Below, piece by piece: positions 1 through 7,582 of a DNA stretch of 64,000 nucleotides. The notes below the pieces were generated by a model that was not told the DNA's origin, ran no database searches, and saw only the letters and a program-made list of their open reading frames with translations. The translations under genes were made by a program, and so were the position numbers. This DNA comes from Clostridia bacterium (lineage in GTDB: Bacteria > Bacillota > Clostridia > Oscillospirales > Acutalibacteraceae). Every line of letters starts with the position of its first letter. The first letter of the stretch is position 1. The stretch is taken from assembly GCA_017434855.1 (NCBI GenBank), contig JAFRUA010000002.1:1-64000 (forward strand). Direction: 5' to 3'.

Positions 1-161
1 AGGAATCCCCTTATTCCATGCGAAATATGAGGATTTCTCACATTATATCTCCTTTGATCTTCTTGATTTACTGACACGATTAAATATTTTACACTTTTGA
101 CGAGTTTATTTGGATTAATCAGTGCTTACCTAACAGCTAACAGCTAACTGCTGACCGCTGA
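1..161. other. Gene-free left edge with a short simple repeat
   Basis: No coding sequence is visible. The last 40 bases before the phosphoesterase stop are built from repeated CAGCTAAC/CTGCTGA words, the same kind of low-complexity spacer seen at 1785-1883 and 39905-40000. No clear terminator hairpin with a T tract is present for the minus-strand gene ending at 162. Confidence 0.5.
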
Positions 162-1754
162 TTACGCAAACACTTTTTTCAGCACCCCGCCGGTGTTCCG
201 GAAGAACGCATTCAGCTTGTATCGGAAGCTGTCGGTCTTCACGCCGTAGCCGACCAGTGTCACGTTGTTGTCTGCCGGGCCCTTGTCGATCATCAGACCG
301 GTCAGGACCATGTCAAAGAATTTGCGGGAAAAGGCGTTGTTGACGCCCTTCAGCCCAAACAACGCAATGAGCTTTGCGCTCAGCAACGCGCGCACCGCGG
401 GGCTTTCTTTGGCAGCCTTGGTTGCAAACAGCGCATAGGCGGCGTCCAGAAAGAGCCTGCCCTCCGGGCTGCTGCCGCCGAGGTTTTCGTCGCCGCGCAC
501 CATGGCGGCCCAGAATTCGCTGATCAGGTCGGCGACCGTTTCATAGTCGCTTTCCGGCAGGTCATAACCCAGCGCCTTTGCCATGCTTTCCACCGTTTCG
601 CCCTCGCCGTACAGCGGGATCAGAATGTTTTCCGGCAGGATGCGTTTGATCGCTTTCGCGCCGACGGAATCCGGCGCCAGGCCGAGCAGATCGGCCAGAT
701 AATCCGCATCGATGAAATTGGAAACGTACTGCTTGATCAGGGAATCCTCCTGACAGCCGTAGACATAGCCGACGGGGTCGTTGGCGATCATGGCCTTTTG
801 TTCGTCGCTATAACCGGCCGCCGCCTTTCTGACGTCCAGCTTGCTGATCTCGCGGCTTTTGAGAATGATCTCGTCATCGGTAAAGGTCACGTCGCGGTAC
901 CGCAGCGGATAGCTTGACAGCGCATAGGTCGTCACGTCATAGATGGTGTTCTTGCCGGTATACTCGGCCACGTCGCCGATGTGCAGGTGGCCGGTAAAGG
1001 TGACGCGGATGTTCCACTGTGCAAACTTTTTGCGAACCTCTTTGGCGTTGTCGACCATATAAAAGCCGTCAATGCGCTGTTCCAGCGTAAAGTGATCCAT
1101 GATCTGATGGTGCATCATGGCGATGAGGTGTTTGCCGTCCCGGTTCGCCTGCTGCACCTGCGCTTCGATCCATGCCATCAATTCGTCGGTGATCAGTCCG
1201 CCGCCGTCCGCCTTGTTGGAATTGATCGCCAGCAGCCGGTAATCCCCCTTCAGGTCCGCCGTATAGGACGACGTGGCCTCGTCGATCGCCAGGGCCTCGT
1301 CCCAGCCGAAGCGGGAATAGATACTGCGGAACCGCAGATGATCATCCGGGTCGTCGTTCATGTGCAGGTCATGGTTGCCCGGCACCACAAAGATCTTCTT
1401 GCCGGTGGTATCCTCCAGCTTTGCAAGCAGCCGCGAAAAAACAAGCGGAGAATTGCCGTTCCAGCTGTCGGTCAGGTCGCCGGTGATGAAGACAAAGTCC
1501 GCGTCGGACCGCGCAACATCACGCATAAAGCGGGCAAAGATCTGATGTGTCAGCGAGGTCATCTGACCCAGGTCCGCGCGCGGGGTATAGAATCCGTCCG
1601 GCGACACTTCGTCCACCTTTGCCCAGTGGGTGTCTGACGTCACCAGCACACGCAGCGGTGTGTCTACAGGCGTTTCTGATTCCGCAGCCGTGCAGATTGG
1701 GACCGACACCAGCACCAGCAGCAGGGCCAACAGAAGAGAGAGGGTTTTTTTCAT
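162..1754 (-). CDS. Secreted calcineurin-like metallophosphoesterase
   Basis: The 530-residue protein has a signal peptide (about residues 1-24: KK, a Leu/Val-rich core, then an Ala-rich cleavage region), so it should act outside the cytoplasm. The binuclear-metal phosphoesterase motifs appear in order: DTH (41-43), GD (92-93), GNHD (126-129), MMHH (about 213-216) and GHLH (255-258). The C-terminal 250 residues are a family-specific extension ending in a short aromatic/basic amphipathic tail (YKLNAFF...LKKVFA) that could tether it to the membrane. The start is the ATG behind AAAGGAG at spacing 9. It is the last gene of a minus-strand run beginning with the YgiQ gene. The substrate is unknown; exported homologues hydrolyse phosphomonoesters or phosphodiesters. 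Confidence 0.9.
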   Translation of the reverse strand: MKKTLSLLLALLLVLVSVPICTAAESETPVDTPLRVLVTSDTHWAKVDEVSPDGFYTPRADLGQMTSLTHQIFARFMRDVARSDADFVFITGDLTDSWNGNSPLVFSRLLAKLEDTTGKKIFVVPGNHDLHMNDDPDDHLRFRSIYSRFGWDEALAIDEATSSYTADLKGDYRLLAINSNKADGGGLITDELMAWIEAQVQQANRDGKHLIAMMHHQIMDHFTLEQRIDGFYMVDNAKEVRKKFAQWNIRVTFTGHLHIGDVAEYTGKNTIYDVTTYALSSYPLRYRDVTFTDDEIILKSREISKLDVRKAAAGYSDEQKAMIANDPVGYVYGCQEDSLIKQYVSNFIDADYLADLLGLAPDSVGAKAIKRILPENILIPLYGEGETVESMAKALGYDLPESDYETVADLISEFWAAMVRGDENLGGSSPEGRLFLDAAYALFATKAAKESPAVRALLSAKLIALFGLKGVNNAFSRKFFDMVLTGLMIDKGPADNNVTLVGYGVKTDSFRYKLNAFFRNTGGVLKKVFA

Positions 1755-1784
1755 GGGGAACAGCTCCTTTCAATAAATGTAGAG

Positions 1785-1883
1785 TGAAGAGTGGAGTATA
1801 ATTCGGAATTCGCAATTGCGAATTCAACTGTCCACTGCGCACTGTCAACTGTTGACTGATGACTGACTTCCATTCTCCATTCT
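1785..1883. repeat. Low-complexity intergenic spacer repeats
   Basis: The spacer has three simple modules: a 20-bp perfect palindrome at 1806-1825 centred on GCAATTGC, runs of ACTGTCCACTG/CAACTGTTGACTG words (about 1825-1866), and ATTCTCCATTCTTCATTC words (1868-1893) that run into the PAP2 stop. Fragments of the same kinds recur at 121-161, 2510-2540, 13110-13142 and 39905-40000. They look like a genome-wide spacer family and not a coding or regulatory site. Confidence 0.55.
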
Positions 1884-2456
1884 TCATTCTCCATTTTTTC
1901 GCGGAAAACACAAGTCCGTCAGCAGCACGGCGATTGCGGCATACAGCAACCCCGCCAAAGCGCCGAACAACACGTCTGTGCAATAATGCACGCCCACATA
2001 CACGCGCGAGAATGCCATCACGCACGCAAACACCGTGACGCCGGCGCCGATCCGCCGGTCATAGCGCAAGCAGGTAAACGCCGCGGCAAACGCGCACGCC
2101 GCATGGCCGGAAGGAAACGAACTGCTGTGCGGGCGCGGCACCAGGTCCGGGTACCGGTAAACCTCGGTCCACCAGTCCATCGTCAGAGCAAACGGCCGCG
2201 GCCGGTCAAAGGCCGCCTTCAGCACAAAGTTGTTGCCCAGCTCCGTCACCAGGATCGCCACCAGAATGGCCGCGCCCAGCTTGCGGAACCGGCGCGTCAG
2301 CAGCAGGCAAACGCCCAGCGCAACAAACACCGCGCCCCACTTGCCCAGCCGGGTGATCGCCACCAGCAAAGCAGAAAGCGCCGGCGTGCGGATCGACTGC
2401 ACCCAGGCGAACACCGACAGATCAAAATTCAGAAAGTGGGAAAAGAGTTCGTTCAT
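1884..2456 (-). CDS. PAP2-family membrane phosphatase
   Basis: This 190-residue polytopic membrane protein carries the three PAP2 (type 2 phosphatidic acid phosphatase) signatures: KxxxxRPRP (KAAFDRPRP, about 77-85), PSGH (SFPSGHAA, about 113-120) and SRxxxGxHxxxDV (SRVYVGVHYCTDV, about 150-162). Family members dephosphorylate undecaprenyl pyrophosphate or lipid phosphates at the outer membrane face. It has about five to six hydrophobic segments. The start has GGTGGTGAT upstream. It lies between the DUF3006 gene and the secreted phosphoesterase in the same direction. The exact lipid substrate cannot be told from sequence. Confidence 0.88.
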   Translation of the reverse strand: MNELFSHFLNFDLSVFAWVQSIRTPALSALLVAITRLGKWGAVFVALGVCLLLTRRFRKLGAAILVAILVTELGNNFVLKAAFDRPRPFALTMDWWTEVYRYPDLVPRPHSSSFPSGHAACAFAAAFTCLRYDRRIGAGVTVFACVMAFSRVYVGVHYCTDVLFGALAGLLYAAIAVLLTDLCFPRKNGE

Positions 2457-2534
2457 CGGATCACCACCCGGTCAATGATACAATTGCAATGATGACTGTC
2501 AGGAAAAGGACGTCGGCGCGGCCTCAATTGCGAA

Positions 2535-2747
2535 TTAACGAAACGTTTCCTCCTGCAGGCGGAACACTTCTTCCCGCAGGGCGGCCTCCGCTTCACGGTC
2601 CAGCGCAAGGCCGGCCTCGGTCAGGCGCAGCACGCTGCCCTCTTTTGCCCCGGCGGGCAGATACGCCGCGCGCAGGCGCACATGCGCCCCGTCTTCGGTC
2701 TCGCAGACGGCAACGCCCTCTGTGACCCGGTCAATGATCCATTGCAT
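2535..2747 (-). CDS. DUF3006 family small protein
   Basis: A 70-residue protein starting MQWIIDRVTEG and rich in acidic residues, matching the DUF3006 pattern (IDR-EG--AV-E). The ATG at 2747 was chosen because GAGGTGA lies 6 bases upstream; the longer open frame to 2780 overlaps the preceding gene and has no ribosome site. It begins 10 bases after the stop of the ComEC-like hydrolase. DUF3006 genes are commonly paired with such hydrolases in Firmicutes, which supports the call. The molecular function is unknown. Confidence 0.8.
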   Translation of the reverse strand: MQWIIDRVTEGVAVCETEDGAHVRLRAAYLPAGAKEGSVLRLTEAGLALDREAEAALREEVFRLQEETFR

Positions 2748-2757
2748 GTCTGTCACC

Positions 2758-3672
2758 TCACGCCGCCTTTGCAAAGGCATAGCCGTCTTTGCCTACGCGG
2801 ATAACAATGGTGCCTTCTTTGTCGGTCCGGTGAACCTCGATCTTGTTTTGTTTCAGGTAACGCAGAATCTCTTCGTGCGGATGACCGTACTCGTTGTTTT
2901 TGCCGCAGGAGATCACAGCCACCCTTGGCGCGGCGGCGTCCAGATACGGCCCGTATTCAGACGTATTGCTGCCATGGTGCGCCATCAGCATAACGTCGCA
3001 GGCAACGTCGGCGCCGGTATTCATGATCGTTTTCAGCTCTTCGCTGCCGGCGTCGCCCGGGAAAATGAAGCGCGTGCCGAAGATCTTCATCCTGCAGACG
3101 ATCGACATGTTGTTCATGTCGTCGCTCCGCTTCACCGGGCCGAGCACGGTGAAGCGCACATGCCTGCCGAAGGCGTATTCCGCGCCGGGGACCGCAAAGA
3201 CACGCGCGGCGCCCTTGCTTTGGGCTGCCTTCAAAAAATTCGTGTAGCATGCCGAGGTGGGAACCTGGCTCTTTTGCAGCTTTGGGATCAGGACCGTTTC
3301 GGCCCCGAAGGTATTGATCACCTCTGCCATGGCGCCGATGTGATCCGAGTGCGGGTGCGTCGCAATGACGTATTTCAGCGTGGTGACGCCGCAGTTCCTG
3401 ATGTATGAGATCACCGCGTCGGCACACTCGGCCTCCCCGGCGTCGATCAGGATGCCGTTTTTTCCGTCCTGGATGAGGGTGGATGCCCCCTGACCCACGT
3501 CGATGAAATGCACCGTTACGCAGGCCGGCGAGGTCCGGGCGGGCGCGGACAGGTTGTCTTTGAACTGCTGCATCCACTCTTTCCCGTGCAGCGCAAACAA
3601 CACGATCAAACAGAGGACGATGACTGCCGCGGGCGCAAACTTTTTGACAAAGTCTTTGTTACTTTTTCCCAT
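2758..3672 (-). CDS. ComEC/Rec2-like extracellular metallo-beta-lactamase-fold hydrolase
   Basis: A 304-residue protein with one N-terminal membrane segment (about 12-28) followed by a metallo-beta-lactamase fold outside the membrane. Visible motifs are FIDVGQG (56-62), ILIDAG (74-79), the metal-binding HPHSDH (106-111), GDAG (about 198) and AHHGSN (about 224-229). This is the isolated C-terminal catalytic module of ComEC without the DNA channel, so it is more likely an exported nuclease or phosphodiesterase than the competence channel itself. It overlaps the end of the YgiQ gene by 14 bases and is followed by DUF3006, indicating one operon. Confidence 0.87.
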   Translation of the reverse strand: MGKSNKDFVKKFAPAAVIVLCLIVLFALHGKEWMQQFKDNLSAPARTSPACVTVHFIDVGQGASTLIQDGKNGILIDAGEAECADAVISYIRNCGVTTLKYVIATHPHSDHIGAMAEVINTFGAETVLIPKLQKSQVPTSACYTNFLKAAQSKGAARVFAVPGAEYAFGRHVRFTVLGPVKRSDDMNNMSIVCRMKIFGTRFIFPGDAGSEELKTIMNTGADVACDVMLMAHHGSNTSEYGPYLDAAAPRVAVISCGKNNEYGHPHEEILRYLKQNKIEVHRTDKEGTIVIRVGKDGYAFAKAA

Positions 3673-5524
3673 AGCGCTTTGTCCCTTTCACCGGGCGTTT
3701 GCCGCGACTGTTTGCACGTCCGGTCCCCTGCCCCGGATTCGGGCGGATCAGGCACTGCGGGCCGGTACCGATCAGATCATAGCGGCCGCAGCGGCGCAGC
3801 GCTTTTTCCACAAGGTCGCGGTTTTCTTTGCGGCCGAATTGCAGCAGCGCGCGCTGCATCGCCTTTTCTTCGGGCGATTTTGCAACATACACTGGTTCAA
3901 GCGTATACGGGTCCAGCCCGGTATAGAACATGCAGGTCGAGATCGTGCCCGGCGTGGGATAAAAATCCTGCACCTGCTCCGGCCGGATGTTTCGCTTTTT
4001 CAAAAACAGCGCCAGCTCCACGGCGTCGTCCAGCGTGGCGCCGGGATGCGACGACATCAGGTACGGCACAAGGTACTGCTCCTTGTTGGCGTCGCCGCTC
4101 AGAGCAAAGTATTTCTTTGAAAATTCAAGATACGCCTCGATGTGCGGCTTGCCCATCTTGTCCAGCACGGCGGCCGAGCAGTGCTCCGGCGCGACCTTGA
4201 GCTGGCCGCTGACATGGTACTTCACCAGCTCGCGGAAAAAGCTGTCGTCCCGATCTGCCAGCAGATAGTCATAGCGGATACCGCTGCGGATAAAGACCTT
4301 TTTCACCTTTGGCAGACTGCGCACGGCGCGCAGCAGATCAAGATAGTCGCTGTGGTCGGCCACCAGCGCGGGGCAGGGCTTTGGCGCAAGGCACTTTTTC
4401 CCCTTGCACAGACCGGCGGCGAGCTGCTTGTCGCACGACGTGCGGCGAAAGTTTGCCGTGGGGCCGCCGATGTCGTTGATGTACCCCTTGAAATCGGGCA
4501 GGGTCGTCAGCAGCTTTGCCTCGTCCAGAATGGACTGCTTGCTGCGCGTGGTGACGAACCGCCCCTGATGCAGCGCGATGGAACAGAAATTGCACGCCCC
4601 GAAGCAGCCGCGGTTGTGGGTGATGGAAAAACGGACCTCTTTGATGCCGGGCACCCCGCCCTGCGCCTCATAGCACGGGTGATAGGTGCGCATATACGGC
4701 AAAGCATAGACGCGGTCGAGTTCTTCCGTCGTCAGCGGCGGCATCGGCGCGTTCTGCACCAGCATGCGGCTGCCGTGGCGCTGCTTGAGCAGCTTGCCGC
4801 GGATGTGGTCCTGCTCGTCCTGCTGGATGCGGCAGGACACTGCATATTCGCGTTTGCTTTCGCACACCTGCTCAAACGACGGGCACTGCGCCCCGGTCAG
4901 CGGGGTTTCACGCACGTCGCAGACGTAGCACGTCCCGCGCACGTCGCGGATGTCTTTGACGGGCACCCCGTCGCGCAGGCGGTCGGCGATGGCGACCACG
5001 GCGGCCTCCCCCATCCCATAGATGAGCAGGTCCGCCTGGGAATCAAACAGAATGGAACGGCGGATTTTGTCGTCCCAGTAATCATAATGCGCAAAGCGGC
5101 GCAGCGACGCTTCCAGCCCGCCGATGACCACGGGGATATCGCCATACGCCTCGCGGATGCGGTTGCAATAGACAATCACGGCGCGGTCGGGCCGCTTGCC
5201 CGGTTTGCCGCCCGGGGAATAGGCGTCGTCATTGCGGCGCTTTTTGGCGGCGGTGTAATGCGCCACCATGGAATCGATGTTGCCGGAGGAGACCATGAAG
5301 CCGAGCCGCGGCCGGCCGAAGCGCCTGAAATCGTCGGCACTTTTCCAGTCCGGCTGGCACAGCATCGCCACGCGGTAGCCGGCAGCTTCCAGCACGCGGG
5401 AAATGATCGCCGCGCCGAAGGACGGGTGATCCACATAGGCGTCGCCGCTGACATAGACAAAGTCCACGGCGTCCCAGCCGCGCCGGCGCACATCTTCAGT
5501 TGTCATCGGCAAAAACCGCTGCAT
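3659..5524 (-). CDS. ygiQ: YgiQ family radical SAM protein
   Basis: About 621 residues, the usual size for the UPF0313/YgiQ family. The N-terminal domain is followed by a radical SAM core with the [4Fe-4S] motif CFGACNFC near residue 310 and FITTR-type downstream sequence (RFVTTRS). The C-terminus is basic and low in complexity (GQGTGRANSRGKRPVKG), as is common in this family. The exact reaction is not known. The ATG at 5524 fits the family start (MQRFLPM); an in-frame GTG at 5533 sits closer to the GGGGAG ribosome site and is an alternative. A strong minus-strand promoter lies at 5571-5599. Confidence 0.92.
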   Translation of the reverse strand: MQRFLPMTTEDVRRRGWDAVDFVYVSGDAYVDHPSFGAAIISRVLEAAGYRVAMLCQPDWKSADDFRRFGRPRLGFMVSSGNIDSMVAHYTAAKKRRNDDAYSPGGKPGKRPDRAVIVYCNRIREAYGDIPVVIGGLEASLRRFAHYDYWDDKIRRSILFDSQADLLIYGMGEAAVVAIADRLRDGVPVKDIRDVRGTCYVCDVRETPLTGAQCPSFEQVCESKREYAVSCRIQQDEQDHIRGKLLKQRHGSRMLVQNAPMPPLTTEELDRVYALPYMRTYHPCYEAQGGVPGIKEVRFSITHNRGCFGACNFCSIALHQGRFVTTRSKQSILDEAKLLTTLPDFKGYINDIGGPTANFRRTSCDKQLAAGLCKGKKCLAPKPCPALVADHSDYLDLLRAVRSLPKVKKVFIRSGIRYDYLLADRDDSFFRELVKYHVSGQLKVAPEHCSAAVLDKMGKPHIEAYLEFSKKYFALSGDANKEQYLVPYLMSSHPGATLDDAVELALFLKKRNIRPEQVQDFYPTPGTISTCMFYTGLDPYTLEPVYVAKSPEEKAMQRALLQFGRKENRDLVEKALRRCGRYDLIGTGPQCLIRPNPGQGTGRANSRGKRPVKGTKRYGKK

Positions 5525-5570
5525 GGCCGTCACCCGCTCCCCTGTGATCCGAACACCGTTCGTTCTTTAT

Positions 5571-5599
5571 AGTATAATACATCTCAGAAAAAAAGTCAA
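5571..5599 (-). promoter_or_regulatory. Sigma-A promoter for the ygiQ operon
   Basis: Read on the minus strand: -35 TTGACT at 5599-5594, 17-bp spacer, -10 TATACT at 5576-5571. It is correctly placed about 50 bases upstream of ygiQ. Confidence 0.8.
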
Positions 5600-5637
5600 C
5601 CGCGGTTTTGCCTGTGAACACATCTGTCGCCCGCCGC

Positions 5638-5666
5638 TTGACCTGCCGGCGCCAAGGTGATATAAT
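5638..5666 (+). promoter_or_regulatory. Sigma-A promoter for cca
   Basis: -35 TTGACC at 5638-5643, 17-bp spacer, -10 TATAAT at 5661-5666. It is arranged back to back with the ygiQ promoter. The AAGGAGG of cca follows about 15 bases downstream. Confidence 0.82.
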
Positions 5667-5694
5667 GGAAAAAAATCAAAAAGGAGGAAACGCG

Positions 5695-7014
5695 ATGACG
5701 CTGACGGAAAAAGGCACGGCGGTGCTGGAACGGCTGGAACGCGCGGGCTATGAAGCGTATTTTGTGGGCGGCTGCGTGCGCGACCGGCTGCTGGGCAAAG
5801 ATATTCACGACGTGGACCTGACCACCAGCGCCGCACCCGAAGAGATGCGCGCGGTCTTTGACGGTCTGCCGGTGCTGGACACGGGGCTGCGCCACGGCAC
5901 GCTGACCGTGCTGGTGGACCACACACCCGTTGAGGTCACGACCTATCGCACCGAAAGCGGCTATTCCGACGGGCGGCACCCGGACACGGTCCGCTTCACA
6001 CGGTCGCTGCGCGAAGACTTGCAGCGGCGGGATTTCACGGTCAACGCCATGGCGTTTCACCCGCGCACGGGACTGATCGATCCCTTTGGCGGGCAGCGGG
6101 ACCTGGAACAGAAATGTCTGCGCGCCGTGGGCGACCCGGACGCCCGCTTTACCGAGGATGCGCTGCGCATCCTGCGCGCACTGCGGTTTGCGTCAACGCT
6201 GGGATTTTTGATCGAAGATGAAACCGCAAACGCCATGCGGCGGCAAAAGGACCGCATGACCCTGCTGTCGGCAGAGCGGATCGCCAACGAGCTGCGGCGC
6301 CTGGTCTGCGGCGTCAACGCGGGTGCCGTGCTTTGCAACGGCTGGGACGTTCTGGCGGTCGTACTCCCCTTTCTTGCGCCCATGCACGGGTTTGACCAGC
6401 ACAACGAACACCACATCTTTGACGTACTGACTCACACGGCCGCGGCAATGGATGCCATCGCGCCGGCGGTCCGGCTGCGTCTGGCGGCGCTGTTCCACGA
6501 CAGCGGCAAACCTGAAACCTTCTTTCTGGACGCGGACGGCGTGGGGCATTTTTACGGCCACGCAGCGGTCAGCGCACGCATTGCGCAAGAGGCACTGACC
6601 GCGCTGCGCTTTGACAAAGCGACCGCAGCGCAGGTGACCCGGCTGGTCAAGCTTCATGACGCCCCGATCGAAGAATCGCGCCCCGCCGTGCGCCGCAAGC
6701 TGAACCAACTGGGCGCAGACGGGCTGTTTGACCTGATCGCCCTGCAGCGGGCAGACACACTGGCGCTGGCGCCGCAGTACCGCAAACGCACGGCGCATTT
6801 TGACACGCTGACCCGGATCGCAAAAGAGCTGCTGGCAGAAAACGCCTGCTTTTCCGTGCGGGACCTGGCCGTGAACGGCAACGACCTGACGGCGCTCGGC
6901 TTTCGGGGCGCCGCTGTCGGCAGCATGCTGCGCGAGCTGGTGCGCGCCGTGATGGATGAGCGTGTGCCGAATGAACAAGCGGCGTTGCTGGCGCTGGCGG
7001 CGGCACTGAAGTAA
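5695..7014 (+). CDS. cca: CCA tRNA nucleotidyltransferase (class II, with HD domain)
   Basis: A 439-residue enzyme that adds or repairs the 3' CCA end of tRNA. The nucleotidyltransferase head has FVGGCVRDRLLG (about 22-33) and the metal-binding DVD (about 39-41); RRDFTVNAMA and EDALRILRALRFA are the class II template motifs. The C-terminal half carries an HD domain (LAALFHDSGKP), found in a subset of bacterial CCA enzymes and giving phosphatase/phosphodiesterase activity in some. The start is the ATG at 5695, 8 bases after AAGGAGG; the open frame extends upstream to 5608, but that part contains the promoter. Confidence 0.95.
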   Translation: MTLTEKGTAVLERLERAGYEAYFVGGCVRDRLLGKDIHDVDLTTSAAPEEMRAVFDGLPVLDTGLRHGTLTVLVDHTPVEVTTYRTESGYSDGRHPDTVRFTRSLREDLQRRDFTVNAMAFHPRTGLIDPFGGQRDLEQKCLRAVGDPDARFTEDALRILRALRFASTLGFLIEDETANAMRRQKDRMTLLSAERIANELRRLVCGVNAGAVLCNGWDVLAVVLPFLAPMHGFDQHNEHHIFDVLTHTAAAMDAIAPAVRLRLAALFHDSGKPETFFLDADGVGHFYGHAAVSARIAQEALTALRFDKATAAQVTRLVKLHDAPIEESRPAVRRKLNQLGADGLFDLIALQRADTLALAPQYRKRTAHFDTLTRIAKELLAENACFSVRDLAVNGNDLTALGFRGAAVGSMLRELVRAVMDERVPNEQAALLALAAALK

Positions 7015-7021
7015 AAAAAAC

Positions 7022-7050
7022 TTGCATAAAACACAGGATTGTGTTATACT
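7022..7050 (+). promoter_or_regulatory. Sigma-A promoter for the DivIVA-like gene
   Basis: -35 TTGCAT at 7022-7027, 17-bp spacer, -10 TATACT at 7045-7050, starting 7 bases after the cca stop. It probably also serves the glucosaminidase gene downstream. Confidence 0.72.
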
Positions 7051-7086
7051 AGAAAAGTATTACTTTGAAAGAATGAGGAATGTGCA

Positions 7087-7548
7087 ATGGAAGAGAAGAC
7101 CCGCCTGTTCCGCAAAACAGCCTTCGGCGGCTTTCACCGCGACGACGTCATGCGGTATATCGAAGAGAAAAAACGTGAATTTGCCGATTATAAAGCCGAG
7201 GTGGAAGCCACTGTCCGCGCGCTGGAAGAGAAGCTGGCGCAGCTGGAGGCAAACCGCCCCGCAGCGGCCGACGAGGCAAAAGCACCCGGCAACAGCGCCG
7301 CAGACCTGAACGAAACCGCCGAGCGGCTGAAGGCCGTGGCCGACGCCCTGACCGGCAGCCTGAACCGGCTGATCGATCGCTTTGCCGCCGACAGCCCCGC
7401 CGCAGAAGAACCAAAAGAAAAAGAACCCGAAGACTTTGTAACCGTAGTGCTGGAAAACCTGTGCACTGCGCCCGCCCCCGCCCCGCAGCCCAAGACCGCG
7501 CCGCCCCTGACGCTGGACGACGTGCTGCCGGGCTATCTGTCAAAATAA
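7087..7548 (+). CDS. DivIVA-like N-terminal domain protein, coiled coil
   Basis: 153 residues. The N-terminus, FRKTAFGGFHRDDVMRYIEE (about 7-26), has the shape of the DivIVA/GpsB membrane-curvature motif (FxGFxxxDVxxYI), and is followed by a Lys/Glu/Ala-rich coiled coil to about residue 55. The remainder is Ala/Pro/Glu rich with a proline-rich segment near 125-140. DivIVA-type proteins organise division and wall synthesis sites, so a role with the glucosaminidase encoded 34 bases downstream is plausible but inferred. No strong AGGAGG is visible before the ATG (GAATGAGGAATGTGCA). A true DivIVA would be longer and more helical. Confidence 0.6.
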   Translation: MEEKTRLFRKTAFGGFHRDDVMRYIEEKKREFADYKAEVEATVRALEEKLAQLEANRPAAADEAKAPGNSAADLNETAERLKAVADALTGSLNRLIDRFAADSPAAEEPKEKEPEDFVTVVLENLCTAPAPAPQPKTAPPLTLDDVLPGYLSK

Positions 7549-7582
7549 ACGCCCTCTGTTTCACGCAAAAGGAAGTGAAAGC

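Noticed and set aside
2758-3672. ComEC-like gene as evidence of a complete competence channel
   Set aside because: Only the hydrolase module with one membrane anchor is present; the DNA-channel helices of ComEC are absent, and no other competence genes are near.
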